Positions 33,148 through 44,543 of a stretch of DNA of 64,000 nucleotides are shown here, piece by piece. Numbering within the stretch: position 1 is the stretch's first letter; each line of letters starts with the position of its first letter. The DNA is taken from positions 11,632,983 through 11,696,982 of the forward strand of contig NC_087077.1 of the NCBI RefSeq assembly GCF_026151205.1, read 5' to 3'. The DNA comes from Bolinopsis microptera. Taxonomy: Eukaryota > Ctenophora > Tentaculata > Lobata > Bolinopsidae. Under the pieces are notes generated by a model that saw nothing but the letters and a program-made list of their open reading frames with translations, did not search any database and had not been told where the DNA came from. The position numbers were made by a program, and so were the translations under genes.

Positions 33148-33680
33148 TTAGGGTTTAGGAGTGTTGATCAGGTTAAGGTCCAAATCACGTATTGCCATGG
33201 GTGGAAGAGTTCTGGTACCTCTGTATCCCCTGATAGAGATTATACAGATTCTGAGTAGATCGAAGCGCAATCTGCGTCTGACAAATGACATCACATCACA
33301 ATACCGTTGGCCTTTCTTAAGGCTGATTTTTTCAGCGAGATGTTTTAGGAACTGAGAAGCCTCAACTGCAATTCCTCCTGTAGTACTGAACACCAGTGGT
33401 GTGAAGGTAGCCTTTTCTACATTGAGGACTCTGTCATTGTACTCACGTTTTTTGTTATTCTCGTGAGATTGGTACATCTGCGAGATGCTCTTGTCACTGT
33501 TGGACTGGGCTTGAGGGTGAAGTACCCTTACATCTGTGAATGCCCTGTCCAGTGGCGACCAGAACGATCTCGCACTGATGTCCAGTCTTGCACCATCTTG
33601 TCTATTTGTTCCATTTGATAGTTTAAGTGTGTGAGGAACGGAGAGAAGCTGAGGTTCTGTTTCAACGTCTTTGCAAACAG
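33148..33680 (-). pseudogene. C-terminal fragment of a retroelement-associated protein (arm B)
   Basis: Twin of 4,160-4,690 with few substitutions; the ORF part is 33,148-33,477. No RT domain nearby. Confidence 0.55.
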
Positions 33681-33860
33681 TGGTTAGGAGTTCAGCTATT
33701 GTATCTCTTATCCGTTAAATGCCATAATGCAAGATATCCATTTTTAAAGATATAACATGAAAACATTAAAAAAATTGGTTGAACAAATAGATTGTTAGCT
33801 GATTTTAAATTTCAGCCACTGGGTTTGACTGTTATCAAGAAAAAATAAACCTGTGTTTTA

Positions 33861-33955
33861 TTGACATACGTTGCATGCCACTTTTCGCGCGCGAAGCGCG
33901 CGCCGCCGAAGGCGGAAAAATATCTTTGATATTTGTGATACGTAACATGTATCAA
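33861..33955. mobile_element. 95-bp MITE with 8-bp target duplication, arm B only
   Basis: GTGTTTTA at 33,853-33,860 and 33,956-33,963; arm A has it once (around 3,983, complement). The ends TTGACATACGTT and the complement TTGATACATGTT are weakly inverted. The centre is a palindrome (GCGCGCGAAGCGCGCGC). An 8-bp duplication fits the hAT group. Confidence 0.7.
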
Positions 33956-34141
33956 GTGTTTTACAGTAAAATGTCTTGAAATTAATTTTTTAGATCATGT
34001 ACTAATGGTGCATGATATATCTCCTGCGAAAGCATATCCAATTTGATACGTATGAAATAGTTTTATAACTTGCTTTAAGTTGATGTGCATTGATCAAATT
34101 GAACGGGCAATCGTTTAAGATCACTTTCGAGGCACCTTGAC

Positions 34142-34660
34142 TTGGAGGACTTCGCCGCTTCGACGCGTTTAGGGGCTGGAGTACGCGTGTTTACAGATTA
34201 ATGAATTGTTGCATTGTAAATATTTAAAGTTGACGATATATTATGATTTAATAGTAAATTTTTCAAAGCTGGCTTTGGACTTGGGTAAAATTATAATTTA
34301 TTTATTCAAAAGAAAAAACCACGGATAGTTTTTAATTTACATAGTCGTATAACTATAATCAAGTTAATCCTGTTTTCAAGAATGCGCGGCTTTGGCGGCC
34401 AGTTATTGACTTGTACATAAAATTGAATTTTAAATAGAAATGTGAATGTATTAAAATTTAAAACTTTCAAAACGGAGGCTTATAAATATTATTATATTAT
34501 GATTGTAAAATAAAGGATAAAATTTTAAATTTGTAAATTTGTTTCACTAACTAGCATTCTTGCTTCGCAAACTAGCATTCTTGCTTCGCAACCCATCGTC
34601 GATCGTTGCTCTGCTTCGCAGACCAACGATCTCGATGGGTTGACATCGTCAACCAACACT
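34142..34660. mobile_element. 519-bp insertion with 5-bp target duplication, arm B only
   Basis: TTGAC lies at 34,137-34,141 and 34,661-34,665, and once in arm A (about 3,810). The right part has CTAGCATTCTTGCTTCGCAA as a direct repeat (34,551-34,590) and an inverted stretch around CCATCG...CGATGG (34,602-34,638). No clear TIR and no coding capacity. Confidence 0.6.
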
Positions 34661-34813
34661 TTGACAAAAGCTGCTCACGCTATTGTACTTTTACGGGGAA
34701 AAGCATTTTGGAACTTATTATAAATACACACATTGATTCTAGATACATTGCAAAATATTTGATGTCGACTCATGAAGTTTGAGATAGAAAACATAAAAAA
34801 TAGTTTAGCATTT

Positions 34814-34932
34814 GATTCACGATGTCAATCCTTCGCAGCTCGGTGAGGCAGTGGTGCATCTCGCCGATCTACCGAAGGTTGCGAGAAGCATTATTTGATG
34901 CGCGCGCGACCCAGTAGTGCATCGCGCTACAA
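34814..34932. mobile_element. Mobile block, arm B position
   Basis: Reverse-strand copy of the block at 3,439-3,564, here between TTTAGCATTTGA repeats (34,804-34,815 and 34,933-34,944). Arm A has a single TTTAGCATTTGA-equivalent (around 3,635). A 9-12 bp target duplication is therefore visible. Confidence 0.7.
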
Positions 34933-35508
34933 TTTAGCATTTGAGTACCAGTATAAATGTGGTTTACACTTCATTACAATGGTGTAACAAAGGGCCCCGC
35001 TGACCCCGCTGTGCGGGGGGGGGGGGGGTTTGAAAAACTTGCTCTTGAAACCAGAAACACATTTTTAGAAAGTTATCGGGGAGCATTTTAATCCTATGGG
35101 GTCGTTCACAGATTACTTGTAGGTTTACAACCTACCAGGGTACGCGCGCTGGAACAAATATTTTACGAGTATCACACGTTAAAAACGACGATGGGGGTCA
35201 CGACGTGATACAAATTTTTCGGACAGTTATGAAAGCCCTATTGGAAGGTCGTTGCCAATTTTCAGAATGATCAAACGAATTTGGTAAAATTACGCGACTT
35301 TCACAGCTGTCAGCTACTTTTGCTCCAAAAGCCGCGCACCATCAAACATGGCACCTAGGCGAAACTCACTATAATCTTTTTGAAAAGGTATGATCGACAA
35401 ATTTGGTACTGTGAAAATTCTCACAGTCGGCCACCATACTCTAAAAAACAATAGTACAAAATTTTTAAATCCGAGCAAGTTCATTTTTATCGTGCATCCG
35501 GCCCGCTT

Positions 35509-35897
35509 TTACTAAATCGCTCACCCAAATTTTAAGAAAATCCTTGCGAAAAGGCCCTTTGGGTATGAATTTGATCTCAATCGTTCTACTTTTGGACGCA
35601 GATTCCGAATCACCCCCCATGACGCGACGTAGGGTAAAAATGTTTCCCTGGAGAGTTATGGGCAAAAAACCGTTTTGTCACGTGACAGGCAGACAGGCTA
35701 GTAAAACATGAATTCGATTGTTTAGGGCTCGGGTTAGGGCTAGGGTTGTGGTAAGTGTTATGGATAGCTTCGGGGTTATGGTTAGGGTTAGGGTTGGGAT
35801 TAGGGTTTATGTTGTATGTAAAACCGTTTTGTACGGCTGTAAAACCATTAAAACCAAAGTCACGTGAAAGTTTTGGGCGAGCGAATTAGTAAGAGCC
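35509..35897. mobile_element. TIR element of the ACTAAATCGCTC family (arm B)
   Basis: Twin of 2,295-2,890 without the 71-bp insert. The ends are CCGCTTTTACTAAATCGCTC and the inverse GAGCGAATTAGTAAGAGCC. It carries telomere-like GGTTAGGG runs (35,722-35,805). Confidence 0.55.
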
Positions 35898-35908
35898 ACC
35901 CCGGCCGG

Positions 35909-36281
35909 ATGATAATTAATCACTCTACACTCGACTGTCACGTGACTTTTTCAACCCGTTCTCTAGCTGGTCCTGAACGACTTTTCGAAACCCTAACCCT
36001 CTTATCTGACCCCAACCCTAACCCTAACCCAATCCTTAACAAAAGCATATGCTGAAACTCTAACCCTAACGAGAAATTAGACTAACTTCCTTATACGGTC
36101 ATATCACGTGATCGAGACAGTTTTCGCCTATATCTCGTCAGGGGAGCATTTTAACCTTATGTCATGGGGGGTGATTCGGAATCAGCGTCCGAAAATACAT
36201 CGATTGAAGTTGGTTTCAACTATCGGGGACCCTTTTAGAACAATCTCGAAGATCGATTGTAGAGTGATTTAGTACGCTCGA
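35909..36281. mobile_element. 373-bp MITE with 10-bp target duplication, arm B only
   Basis: CCCCGGCCGG occurs at 35,899-35,908 and 36,282-36,291; arm A (about 2,285) and the partial copy at 13,128 have it once. The ends share TAATCACTCTACA / TAAATCACTCTACA as inverted repeats. AACCCTAACCC runs lie inside. A 9-10 bp duplication suggests Mutator-like transposition. Confidence 0.85.
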
Positions 36282-36291
36282 CCCCGGCCGG

Positions 36292-37441
36292 CCCCTAGGT
36301 ATGGTTCGTTAGGGTTCCGGTTAGGGTTGAGATTATGGTGTATGTTGCTCTAACCAGAGCCCCGTCGCTTGCAGTAACGTGCGACCGCCGAAGGTGACAC
36401 AGGATTATATTACTTGTGAAAAAAACGCGTCACGCAGTACGCGTAGACTCATGGCTAGGTGAAGGGTTTATGTCAAATTAAACCGTTTTGTTCGGCTGCA
36501 AAACCATAAAAACCTTGACACACGTTGCAACCTCTTTTCGGCCACAAAAGGCCGGCCGGCCGAGTGCACTCTTCGCCTGCAAGAGACTAGATCGAGAGAG
36601 GTATACATTATACAACGTGTAGCAATGAAAACCAAAGTGACGTGATAATTTTAAGGCGATCGAATTAGTAAAAACCAGTTTAGTGACAAATAGTATATTA
36701 TTATTTAGCTTTGCCTTTGTCACTGGATACAAAATCCAACAAATCGTATATATGTGTACATGTATTTACTATTTGTAGTTAGCTACTTATAGGACACATA
36801 AAACGCAGTATCGGAGTTGGGAGTGTAAAGTCGGTTTAAAAACCTTTTTATCCATTTGACTGATCCAAATTATTGTATTAGCAGTAACAGTTGGAAAAAG
36901 AAGTATAAAAGTATTATATAGACTGAGATTTCGTGATTTTGTCAATTTTGGCGCTTTCTGTAAAAGGAACGTGATTATGAAACACAACCAATAGTCCATT
37001 TGAAACGCAGTGAAGAATCTCAACCATGGAAGTAATTTTATAGCCACAGACCTCTAAGTAACGGAAAGTATGATTATGAGCCCTGACTCTAGCTCAATTA
37101 ATATTCTACTTTCAAACTTCAAAACTGAATCACAAATCAATTCTATTTCTGGGCATTACTAATTCAAAGTTCTGAGACGACAGAATGTTGTTAATTAAGC
37201 AATTAAGCAATCAAGCAAGCAACAGTCAACACGTACGTGTAGTCTCTTAACTTTTTTCCGTACTATAGTATAACCAAATTTAAATTATAAACTTTATTAC
37301 AAAATTGAAAGTAAATCTGCACGCAATATATATATATATATATTATAATATGGAAAGGTAAAATGACTCGTTGCTGAAATAAAATGGATGCTAATGAGAA
37401 CTAGAAGTCGAAGAAAATATCTTTCCAGCTTTTCTTTGATA
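36292..37441. other. Arm-shared intergenic DNA
   Basis: Twin of 576-1,625. Includes a reverse-strand AATAAA-type signal about 130 bp after the ankyrin stop. No further gene. Confidence 0.5.
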
Positions 37442-39847
37442 CTATTTATACAGTTTCCTTAAATATTCAGCAACCTCAGTATTGTTCCTACTCAAAGCAG
37501 AATCGATCGCACTATTGTCATTTTCATCAAAATAAAATTTAACATCCAATCCCTGTTCCACCGCATACTTTACAACGGCCAACTTTCCCGTTTCTGCAGC
37601 GTAGATCACACTTAGCTCAATACCAGGCTGACTGCACAAATACCTAGCAATATGGGTACTTCGTGACTCCATAGCTAGACTAAGTGCCGTCCCCCCTTTT
37701 GTATCTCTTATGTTGATCACTGGGCCACCTTTCTCAACAACATATCGCACAAGGTTAATTTTTCCTTTTATCGCACCCCACATCAGTACTGTTCGACCGT
37801 TATCATCAAATGAGTTCACGGCAAATTTCTCATGATGAATATCTGATCTCAGATTCGCCAAACTGCACAGATAATCTGCAACTTCAATCTTCTGTTGCTG
37901 ATGCTCGAAGGGAGCAAGTAACATTTTCAAGGCAACGTCCAGAATTGTGTTCTTAAATTCGTCTAAACAACCAACATTAGCACCGGCTATTTCTACGAGA
38001 TACTTGACAATTGAAACTTCTCCCGTACGGATAGCCCACATTAGAACTGTTTGACCATCAACACATTTCCCCTCAATAGCGAAATCGCCGAGAGCAGCAG
38101 CTGCACCATGTTCTCGACACAAGTAAGCAGCAACCTCAGTCTTCCTGTTGTTCAAAGCCGCACTTAAAATCGTGACGCCTCCCTTCCCAACATATTTTAT
38201 TTTTCGTCGGCCCTTTTCCAATGCATATTTTACAACGAATACCTGTCCCATCTTTGCTGCGTGGATCATACTGACTTCTATACCCGGCTGAGTGCACAAG
38301 TAGTCTGCCACCGACCTCAACTTTGTCATATAACTTCGTAGGGACACACTCAAAGCCGTGCATTCACTTTCGTTTATGTAGTTGATATCCAGTCCATGTT
38401 CTACTGCATACTTAACAACAGTTAACTGTCCGATTTCTGCTGCCTGAATCATGCTATCTTCTATACCCGGTTGAAGAAACAGGTAGTGGGCCACTTCAAA
38501 CTTCTTGGAATTCACAGCAAAACTTAACGCAGTATTGCCAACATTATCTTTAAGATTGACTTCTGCACCTTCTCTGATAAGATATGCAACGATTGGCATT
38601 GCCCCAAGTTTTGCAGCCCACATTAACACGGTCTGACTGTCTTTGTTTCTGCTGTCAGTGTCAAATTTACCAAGTTCTGCTTTTGCTTCAGACAAACCGC
38701 ACAAATATGTTGCAATGCTCGGTTTTCTGTCTTTTAAAGCGGCCTCGGTTGCTGTATACCCGTTATCATCCCTGACTTTAACATCAGCTCCAGCCATTTC
38801 AACAAGGTATTTCACGATAGAAACTTCATCCATCTGCACGGCCCACATCAGTACTGTTTGGCCACCAATTAACCCATCATCTCTGCTCTCAACATCAAAC
38901 TTTCCAAGAGTAACATTAACTTTATTTTCAGATAGACCACATAAATACGCTGCAACATCAGGTTTTCCGCTAAGTAATGCTTCACTTAACGCTGTAAACC
39001 CACGTTTATTCTCAAAGTTGATCTCTACTCCACTTTCTAATAGAAGAATGACAACTTTTAAGCAATTGTTCGCTGCAGCGGCTATCAGGACTGTATTACC
39101 ACTATTGTTGGTTTGACTGATGTCGACTCCGATTTCTAGCAAATAAGCTACAGTTTCCAAATGATTATTAACTGCAGCAAATATCAAGGCTGTATCCTCT
39201 TGCTGGTTCGTTTGATTGATGTCTGCCCCTGAGTCAAGAAGATAAGGCAACATATCCAGACGATTGTGGGCTGCCGCTGAAATCAAAGCTGTGTATCCTG
39301 CCTCACTTAAAAAATCTATTTCCGCCCCAAGAAATCTGAGTTCTTCCACCATAGCTTTCGCACCCCTTCCAGCATTGGCAACCATCGATGAATTCAGAAG
39401 ATGTCGTCTGTTTTCAACAGAAAGTCCAACGTTTACGAGGTATTTTATAGTTGCTAACTTTCCGTCTTTTGTAGCCTCCAATAAAGCATTATTTGTGTGT
39501 TTGCTGCTAAAAGAGTAGCAAGATTCCCATTCTGCTACCTCTCCATCAAGTAAATATCTAAATATTACATGATTATCGTTCTCCAAAGCATGTGATATCG
39601 CAGTACAATCCTCACCGTCCCTAATATCAATATCTGCTCCATGATGCACGAGAAATCTTACTGCATCTAGATGTCCTCCGGTAACTGCTATCATCAGTGC
39701 TGTTTGCTCCCTAGAATCTTTTGTGTTCACATAATCAGGAGTCCTAAGATAAACACACATTTTCATAATATCGACCCTACCACAGTCAGCTGCCTCGTGC
39801 AACAAGTTGCGCTTTTCCGTTCCGAAAGGATCTGATGTTCGTATACT
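37442..39847 (-). CDS. Large ankyrin-repeat protein (arm B), 5' exon(s) missing
   Basis: The minus-strand frame is open from 39,847 to the TAG stop at 37,442-37,444, about 800 residues made almost entirely of 33-residue ankyrin repeats (more than 20). Motifs such as GYTALISAAAHNRLDMLPYLLDSGADINQ and NSGNTVLIAAAANN are textbook ankyrin. There is no ATG before the first repeat (LLHEAADCGRVDIM); the frame is closed upstream by a TAG at 39,848-39,850, so an upstream exon probably joins at an AG inside 39,800-39,847. The repeat tract is uninterrupted by introns. No other domain is visible. It probably acts as a binding scaffold; the precise gene is not recognised. Confidence 0.8.
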   Translation of the reverse strand, partial: SIRTSDPFGTEKRNLLHEAADCGRVDIMKMCVYLRTPDYVNTKDSREQTALMIAVTGGHLDAVRFLVHHGADIDIRDGEDCTAISHALENDNHVIFRYLLDGEVAEWESCYSFSSKHTNNALLEATKDGKLATIKYLVNVGLSVENRRHLLNSSMVANAGRGAKAMVEELRFLGAEIDFLSEAGYTALISAAAHNRLDMLPYLLDSGADINQTNQQEDTALIFAAVNNHLETVAYLLEIGVDISQTNNSGNTVLIAAAANNCLKVVILLLESGVEINFENKRGFTALSEALLSGKPDVAAYLCGLSENKVNVTLGKFDVESRDDGLIGGQTVLMWAVQMDEVSIVKYLVEMAGADVKVRDDNGYTATEAALKDRKPSIATYLCGLSEAKAELGKFDTDSRNKDSQTVLMWAAKLGAMPIVAYLIREGAEVNLKDNVGNTALSFAVNSKKFEVAHYLFLQPGIEDSMIQAAEIGQLTVVKYAVEHGLDINYINESECTALSVSLRSYMTKLRSVADYLCTQPGIEVSMIHAAKMGQVFVVKYALEKGRRKIKYVGKGGVTILSAALNNRKTEVAAYLCREHGAAAALGDFAIEGKCVDGQTVLMWAIRTGEVSIVKYLVEIAGANVGCLDEFKNTILDVALKMLLAPFEHQQQKIEVADYLCSLANLRSDIHHEKFAVNSFDDNGRTVLMWGAIKGKINLVRYVVEKGGPVINIRDTKGGTALSLAMESRSTHIARYLCSQPGIELSVIYAAETGKLAVVKYAVEQGLDVKFYFDENDNSAIDSALSRNNTEVAEYLRKLYK

Positions 39848-42600
39848 CTATACTGAAGCTGAAGCATGATTTACAGGTTAACCCATAGCTCAGTGCCACT
39901 ATAAACTGGCTAGTACTAGTAGTAACAGCGATCTGACCATTTCCCTGTAAAAGTTGGTTTATATAAAAATGGTATAATATATTTAGAAACTAAAAGTTTC
40001 CATGAAATTTCAGAACCTCCTGAATATGAATTCCCATTCTTAATTTAAATTGCAATTGTAACACCCCAATTTCAATAGAGAAGGACAAAAAAGTGTTTTC
40101 CACAGTATATCTAAGGGGTTAGGTGGCCTAGTGGTACGTAGTACGAGTAACGTATCACGTGATCCTAACGCTTCATCCGTTAGTGAGTTTTCGATAATGT
40201 AAAACTGTTTTCTCTTGTTAACTCCCTCGTACTTACAGTTACAGGTGTACATTGGTCTCTGGAAACAATGGCTAATAGCTATCCGGTACGGCTCCAAAGG
40301 ATTTGTTTTCAGTTAAAATTATGCAGTTTATCGTATAGAATCAATCATTTAATTATCACAACCAGAGCTTTAAATTGTACTTTTTAGATTGAATTAAGAA
40401 TTCACAAATGATTTAAAATATGTTCTGTATATCGGGGATGTTCTGATATATCAGATTCAGAGTCAGTCAGACATTTCAAACTCTGCAATACGATCCAGTC
40501 TGCAGAAATTTCCCACTCTGGATTACTGGCTTTGTTAAAATCATTGTTTGAAGATTATTATTTGACGATTAAGGTGACACTTCAGGTGTGAAAGTCAAAT
40601 ATATCAAGGTCCCAATGTTCTCGGAAGCATACTGTCGGAGTCCTGGAACATAGGACAGTATTATATACAGGATTGAATAAAGAATGGTGGCTCAGGCCCA
40701 ACCATAGACGTTCTGTCTCAGTGGAATGGTATGAAGGGACTTAGCTTCAGTGTGGGACTAGTACTACGTACATTATGTTGACGAGGCCCTGCGTACGTGG
40801 CATTATGTTGATGAGGGACTGCGTACGTGACATTATGTTGGCCTATGTAATTTGTTTTATAACACTAAATCGTGGACAATATTGACATGTAGTAGGTTTT
40901 GTACAGAAACCTTTATATGAAAAAGCATTTTCTAACTCTACTTATCCGAATATACCGTGATGAAACATTTTCGAAACTAAGGTAGGTCGTGAACCAATGA
41001 GTAAGCCGATCAGCAGTCATCAAGATTTAAAACTGATCTAAATATCTCACAGTGTTTTTTTTTGTCTATCTAGAAAAGTAATTGAATATAGTTCACGAAT
41101 CACGAGTTTTTCCTAGATACCTGCATCGAGAAAGCTGAAAGTTTTCTTCAAGATCAGGTATTTTTTAAATTTCCTCCTTGGCACCTCCCGAACTAAAAAT
41201 TTCCTCCAAGTTAGACTTCAGACTAGCAGACTTGCGTGTTTTGGAATTGGGCGGCATTTCTGATTTCGCGATGATAATTTCTAATCTCATAGACCTATTC
41301 CTAACACATAACAGAATCCGTGTTGCGACTTGCGAGAGGCTAAAAACGTTCTGCTTGACCAGGAGGCACTCAACAAGAACTGGTTTAATTGTATCAACTC
41401 ACTGGGATTACAGATACTGTCCAATTATTGTTTCTGTGCATCTTGGGGATATTTCTAGATAACATAATTAATTATTTCATTAATTAAGCACTGCCTTGGA
41501 GTTGGAGCAGTCCAGAAAACCCCGCCAGAGTCCAGAAACTGAAATTTAAACTAGAGTCGTCAAACTCGTTATAATTATTATGTTCTCTGCAAGACGGTTA
41601 ACGGTTTGCAGCTAGATGTAGCTAAATATATCCAACGTTCGGAGCTTCAGTTTTGGTAATCAGAGCCGCTTTGTAAAATAGAAAACAAAAAGTAATTTTA
41701 TCCACTGTCGGATTAAAATGTATTTTCTGTTTTTTTAGACTTAGAGGGTTTTATATATCAGACAATAAAAATATAGTTGCGTGAAGAAAACTCATGACAT
41801 TTTTTATTGAAATCTTTCAAATCAATCAATTACATACAAATTTACACAATGAATGAACAACATTAAATCTTCTCAAAAGTATACGACTCCGATAAAATCA
41901 GATTTTCTAGGACAAAATGTATGTAATCAAAGGAACTGAGGGTCACCAAAACACAGATGTTGAGAGCAAAATGCACCCCCTGCACAAGTATGGGCCCACA
42001 TAAAATATCGTCAGATTTAAATTACCATTCTGTTTATAGTTTTAATCTAAATTTTATTTTTTGTTTTTTTGTTATTTCAGATCGTTTTGTATCAATATAT
42101 TATGGAATTTTTTCTTGGTAGCGTCGACGTTATTGAACAGCCCATAACGACGATATTTGGGGTCCATTTATTTTTACCGTTGATATATTTTTACATAGTC
42201 ACATGTTTCTCCAGGGCTTCAAAAGTCAAAAATGAAAACTGTTGTGTATTTACTATTTTTGTAGATGACGCAATATTTTCAATTTTGTGATTCACACTTA
42301 ACGGACATGGACGAGTGGTTAATGAAATCATCCATTTGATACAATCATACAATCTGATCTAGAGTCTTTGTAACTGTAAGTATTGAGCTCCCCTCACTCC
42401 TTGCACTAAGTGTCCGGGTCCCTGATGCAAAGATGGTGAGATATTATTTCAAAACGGCGGCCTCTAGTCTAGACACCTGAAGACTTGAGATATTACAGAT
42501 CCTCAGTCTATCCACCCCGTACTCGTGTCCTCTCCAGACTAACCAACTGAACCCCGTACTGGCTTTTTCCTCCGGAATAAGACATGATTGGAAGGCCTCA
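39848..42600. other. No gene seen; short tandem repeat
   Basis: AT-rich DNA with no domain-bearing frame. At 40,768-40,845 a ~33-bp unit (ATTATGTTGA...CTGCGTACGTG) occurs about 2.5 times. The missing 5' exon of the ankyrin gene may be here but could not be recognised. Confidence 0.4.
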
Positions 42601-42603
42601 TCG

Positions 42604-43193
42604 GATGAGGAGGAGGAGTAGGAGGAGGAGTAGGAGGAGGAGTAGGAGGAGGAGGAGGAGGAGGAGGAGGAGGAGGAGGAGGAGGAGGAGGAGGAGGAGG
42701 AGGAGGAGGAGGAGGAGGAGGAGGAGGAGGAGGAGGAGGAGGAGGAGGAGGAGGAGGAGGAGGAGGAGGAGGAGGAGGAGGAGGAGGAGGAGGAGGAGGA
42801 GGAGGAGGAGGAGGAGGAGGAGGAGGAGGAGGAGGAGGAGGAGGAGGAGGAGGAGGAGGAGGAGGAGGAGGAGGAGGAGGAGGAGGAGGAGGAGGAGGAG
42901 GAGGAGGAGGAGGAGGAGGAGGAGGAGGAGGAGGAGGAGGAGGAGGAGGAGGAGGAGGAGGAGGAGGAGGAGGAGGAGGAGGAGGAGGAGGAGGAGGAGG
43001 AGGAGGAGGAGGAGGAGGAGGAGGAGGAGGAGGAGGAGGAGGAGGAGGAGGAGGAGGAGGAGGAGGAGGAGGAGGAGGAGGAGGAGGAGGAGGAGGAGGA
43101 GGAGGAGGAGGAGGAGGAGGAGGAGGAGGAGGAGGAGGAGGAGGAGGAGGAGGAGGAGGAGGAGGAGGAGGAGGAGGAGGAGGAGGAGGAGGA
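42604..43193 (+). repeat. (GGA)n trinucleotide array, ~590 bp
   Basis: After a few GGAGGAGGAGTA variant units, the array is pure for about 180 units to 43,193. The long poly-Ser and poly-Arg frames are artefacts of the repeat. Confidence 0.98.
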
Positions 43194-43199
43194 TGTAAT

Positions 43200-44540
43200 T
43201 TTCAGCGTTGACAAGCTTGAAAATTATTGTGTTCGATTAACCGTTCAAAGGTTGATAAGTTTGATTAAATTTTATAAAATTCCGATAAACTTCGGCGTTT
43301 AAAAAAATTCCGAATCTTATGGAAGTAAGAATTTCCAATGTGTCTTATCGAAAGTGAGTGAAAGAAACACTTGTGGCAATTTTATTTACTGATACTCTTA
43401 TTTGTAAAGCTGTCCTCGATACATATGCAGTTACAAAGTGAGATAACTGTTTGAACAGGGGTCGAATTCACAAAGATAACCTAATAACGTAAACCATTGA
43501 TTTAAAGCTACCGCCGCTCCTGTCTCTTGAAGTCTTAATTGCTAATGATGATCAGGAACACATGACGTATCATCACGACGATTATTGGTCACTCGAAATC
43601 GACCCGTTAGGAATGCAATGTAGGTGTGATGGTTGTTTCTGCGTATTTGTTAGGTACCTGTTACTAATTAATCAACGGGATCATAATGTTGATTGTATCG
43701 ATAAAACATGGATTTTAAGGCATAAAGAAGCATTGTTGAGTTCTGAAACCAAGTTTAATCGATTTCTCGTGCAATTTTAGGTTAGGAATTGTCATCAAAA
43801 TAAATTTATAACAATGTCGATATTTTGGTAAATTTCTAGCTTTCTGCCAGAAAATAAATTTTCGGTTTCTATAGGGGTTAATTAGGTATAAACTACAGTA
43901 CAGCTGTACTTACACCCACATTCACAAGCATGCAAGCTCACCTGGTCCAATAAGCGGGAAACGGAGAACAAGGTCTGGTGACGTCATAGTCACGTGACCT
44001 CAGGCTCATAATCACGTGACCTCAGACCCAATCAATTGGGTTCTGGCCTGGTCAGCCCCCTGTCACCCGATCTTGAGGTGACGTACGACACCTCGTTAAC
44101 CCAATCAATGTCTGGAAGGCTGCAAATTTTCACATGCCAAATCCCTAAGATTCTTAAAGAGTTGTACGAGATGACGATACATAGAGGCCGCAGAATTATG
44201 AGGACTACCAGATCCTGGTGGAACCTAAGCGATCTGTGATATCACGACAGGCCCTATATAAAATTATCAATCCATGCCAAATAGATTATAATGCTATAAT
44301 CTTATTATCTTATTATGGCAGCGTTAAATTTATAAATTGGCAGGTTTCTTTTATCTTTCTTTTAAGTTCTTAAGTTATTTGGAATTTTGCTTATTTGGCA
44401 CCAAAACTAAAAGTCAATAAAACCGAGTTGATTAGCGCAGTCAAGAAATTGGCCGGAGTTGATAAAAAGCTGACAACCATGGCACTGAATCTCCAAATGA
44501 GAGGTATAGTACGCTATATACTTATATAGTACGGTACCGC
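43200..44540. other. No gene seen
   Basis: AT-rich. At about 43,978-44,028 the motif TCACGTGACCTCAG appears twice. No domain. Confidence 0.4.
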
Positions 44541-44543
44541 AAC

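Noticed and set aside
38584-39518. Plus-strand frames opposite the ankyrin gene
   Set aside because: Antisense shadows of the ankyrin coding frame.
42444-43214. 256-residue poly-serine frame and 204-residue poly-arginine frame
   Set aside because: Both are translations of the GGA repeat; no start context, domain or splice support.
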